Positions 62,584 to 64,000 of a stretch of 64,000 nucleotides of DNA are shown here, one piece after another. Origin of the DNA: a bacterium (GTDB lineage Bacteria > Bacillota > Clostridia > Lachnospirales > Lachnospiraceae). The position numbers and the translations under genes were made by a program. Location of the stretch: assembly GCA_028724545.1 (NCBI GenBank), contig JAQYCU010000068.1, positions 1 through 64,000 on the forward strand. Direction: 5' to 3'. Position 1 is the first letter of the stretch. Each line of letters opens with the position of its first letter. Under the pieces are notes generated by a model, which worked only from the letters and a program-made list of their open reading frames with translations, was not told the origin of the DNA and searched no databases.

Positions 62584-63984
62584 TTAGTAAAAAAGACCTA
62601 ACTGATTTAACATAACGGTAACGCCTGTTTGGCCTTTTATTCCATAGACATAAAGATTATCATTCTTTTTATATTTTCCTATCGAAACTTCTTTTCCTGA
62701 CGGTGAAATCGTCATATCGTTTGAATATCCTGTAAATTCATATCCCTTCAAATCCGGCATAATTGATGTTAAGTCATACTTCTTATTCGGACTTAACTGC
62801 ATATATACAGAAATGCCGTAATTCTCTTTCATCTTTACTTTTTTAAGAAGCTGATACTTCTTTCCTACAGAAATGAATTCCAATTTCACACCTTTTGCCA
62901 ATGGCAGTTTTGAAACAGATGTTTTCGCAACGTTTAAGCCTCTTAACTTTTTCAGTTTGCTCAATGCCAATGTTTTCACAGGATTATCTGCACAATACAA
63001 ATATGTTAACTTCGTATTCTTTGACACATCCAGTTTCTTTATTTTATTGCTACAAACATTTAACACTTTTAATGATTTAAATGTCTTTAGCTCCATTTTT
63101 GTTAATTTGTTAACAGATACATTGATTCCTGTAATCTTACTGCCTTTACCACAGTTTAATGATTTGAGCTTGTTACGGTATGCAACAACGCTTGTTATCT
63201 TTTTATTCTTTGATACGTCCAGTTTTTTAAGGTTGTTGTCACCGGCTCCGACATCTTTTAAGTTCTTGTTTGATGACAGGTTCAATGCTGATAATTTATT
63301 ATTATAGCATGCTAAAGATGTCAGTTTTTTATTTTTTGATACATTTACTTTTTTCAATTTGTTATTGCTTAGATTTAACACTTTCAGGCTTTTTAACTTA
63401 GATGTATCATAGGATGTCATAGCAGTTCCGTTAATGTATAAAGATGTCAATTTTGACTGATTCGGTGCAACTACTTTTTTCGCTCCAGAACCATAAAAAT
63501 AAAACTCCTTTACCTTACTGTATCCGGTTGCCTTGCTAAAATCAAACGCACTTTTTGTGCCACTGGCATCAATAACAACCTCTGCCGGTGTTGCTCCCTT
63601 AATGGAAACAACCTTTTTTGTAGAAATGGATATCATCTTAATCTTTGTGCTATTTACCGTGATAGTTTTCGTACCCGCCGGAAGTTTCTGAAGTTCAACA
63701 CGTGTCACTTTTGGAAAATATTTCAGTACAGCAGAAATATCATTTGTTGCATCCGTAAAATATAAATCCTCTATTGAAGCTGCCTCTTCACTGCTCAAAA
63801 TTCCATCCTTGTTTTTGTCTGCATACTGCACTTTGGAGTATACACCTGAATCTTTAAAGGTTGTCTGGTTAATTTCTACTCCTGCTGCCTGACTGACAGT
63901 TGCCTGTCCACCTGCCACGTTCGCAATCGCTGTAATTGCAACGGCTGCTGATGCGACCACAATGTTCTTTACCAATTTTTTCAT
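62584..63984 (-). CDS. Secreted leucine-rich repeat protein with EF-hand motif
   Basis: 466 residues, ATG with GGAGG upstream. The signal peptide is about 1-34 (NIVVASAAVAITAIANVAGG). A DKNKDGILSSEE segment (~55-68) resembles a calcium-binding EF-hand or dockerin loop. From ~195 to ~345 there are about seven repeats of 20-21 residues of the LKVLNLSNNKLKKVNVSKN or KLTSLACYNNKLSALNLSS type, the internalin/LRR_4 pattern with Asn ladder. The C-terminal domain ends in GVTVMLNQLGLFY. No wall anchor is seen. Its role could be adhesion or enzyme scaffolding. Confidence 0.8.
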   Translation of the reverse strand: MKKLVKNIVVASAAVAITAIANVAGGQATVSQAAGVEINQTTFKDSGVYSKVQYADKNKDGILSSEEAASIEDLYFTDATNDISAVLKYFPKVTRVELQKLPAGTKTITVNSTKIKMISISTKKVVSIKGATPAEVVIDASGTKSAFDFSKATGYSKVKEFYFYGSGAKKVVAPNQSKLTSLYINGTAMTSYDTSKLKSLKVLNLSNNKLKKVNVSKNKKLTSLACYNNKLSALNLSSNKNLKDVGAGDNNLKKLDVSKNKKITSVVAYRNKLKSLNCGKGSKITGINVSVNKLTKMELKTFKSLKVLNVCSNKIKKLDVSKNTKLTYLYCADNPVKTLALSKLKKLRGLNVAKTSVSKLPLAKGVKLEFISVGKKYQLLKKVKMKENYGISVYMQLSPNKKYDLTSIMPDLKGYEFTGYSNDMTISPSGKEVSIGKYKKNDNLYVYGIKGQTGVTVMLNQLGLFY

Positions 63985-64000
63985 TCTTTTTCCTCCCTAT

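Overview
The window reads as a chromosomal segment of a low-to-moderate GC, Gram-positive Clostridia, most likely a member of the Lachnospiraceae. The support is the era-yqzL-recO-glyS synteny, a single-chain glycyl-tRNA synthetase, a tRNA-Trp T-box ahead of the trp operon, DUF1292 and DUF975 proteins, BspA/InlB-type surface proteins with signal peptides, and strong AGGAGG ribosome binding sites. The genus cannot be fixed from the sequence alone. I see no rRNA, tRNA, CRISPR array, transposase or prophage module.

Layout. 1-5.9 kb (minus strand): an edge-truncated FAD oxidoreductase, a YbaK-type deacylase, glyS, recO, yqzL and era. The glyS-recO gap is full of long inverted repeats. 5.95-11.2 kb: an M16C peptidase, a rhamnulokinase-type sugar kinase and a class II aldolase. 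11.3-17.1 kb: three co-oriented c-di-GMP genes (an active GGDEF synthase, a degenerate EAL protein and an intact EAL protein). 17.5-24 kb: trpEGDC-BA (no trpF) behind a sigmaA promoter and a UGG-specifier T-box. 24-35.6 kb: DUF1292 protein, glmS, two envelope proteins, a two-component pair, a DUF975 membrane protein, a secreted FN3/cysteine-peptidase-like protein, argC and a BspA-like LRR protein. 35.7-40.5 kb: trmB, an AI-2E transporter, an AT-rich accessory patch with a frameshifted AlbA_2 gene and two small ORFs, and a PHP histidinol phosphatase.

40.5-44.3 kb (minus strand) is the most unusual locus. It has a PqqD-HPr-kinase-like fusion protein, a 149-residue substrate-like protein with a short MKKYEKP-type leader and four cysteines, an ABC exporter, and a 31-codon ORF with a good Shine-Dalgarno site right behind the exporter. 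Together these look like a RiPP-like or leader-dependent secretion system with an unusually large product. Next to it, divergently transcribed, is a MacAB-like efflux set (44.6-48.3 kb). Then come an ECF-S-like membrane protein translationally coupled to a 1402-residue hybrid sensor kinase (48.3-53.1 kb), and a minus-strand operon of an M56/BlaR1-like protein with two NBD-FtsX fusion transporters (53.1-60.2 kb). nadE and a secreted LRR protein close the window.

The intergenic spaces are rich in structured repeats: two related 105-148 bp hairpins, a 175 bp hairpin, a structured block between 14 bp direct repeats, 64 bp and 34 bp tandem repeats, and paired dyads in the glmS leader. All functional statements come from reading motifs and context; no database search was run.
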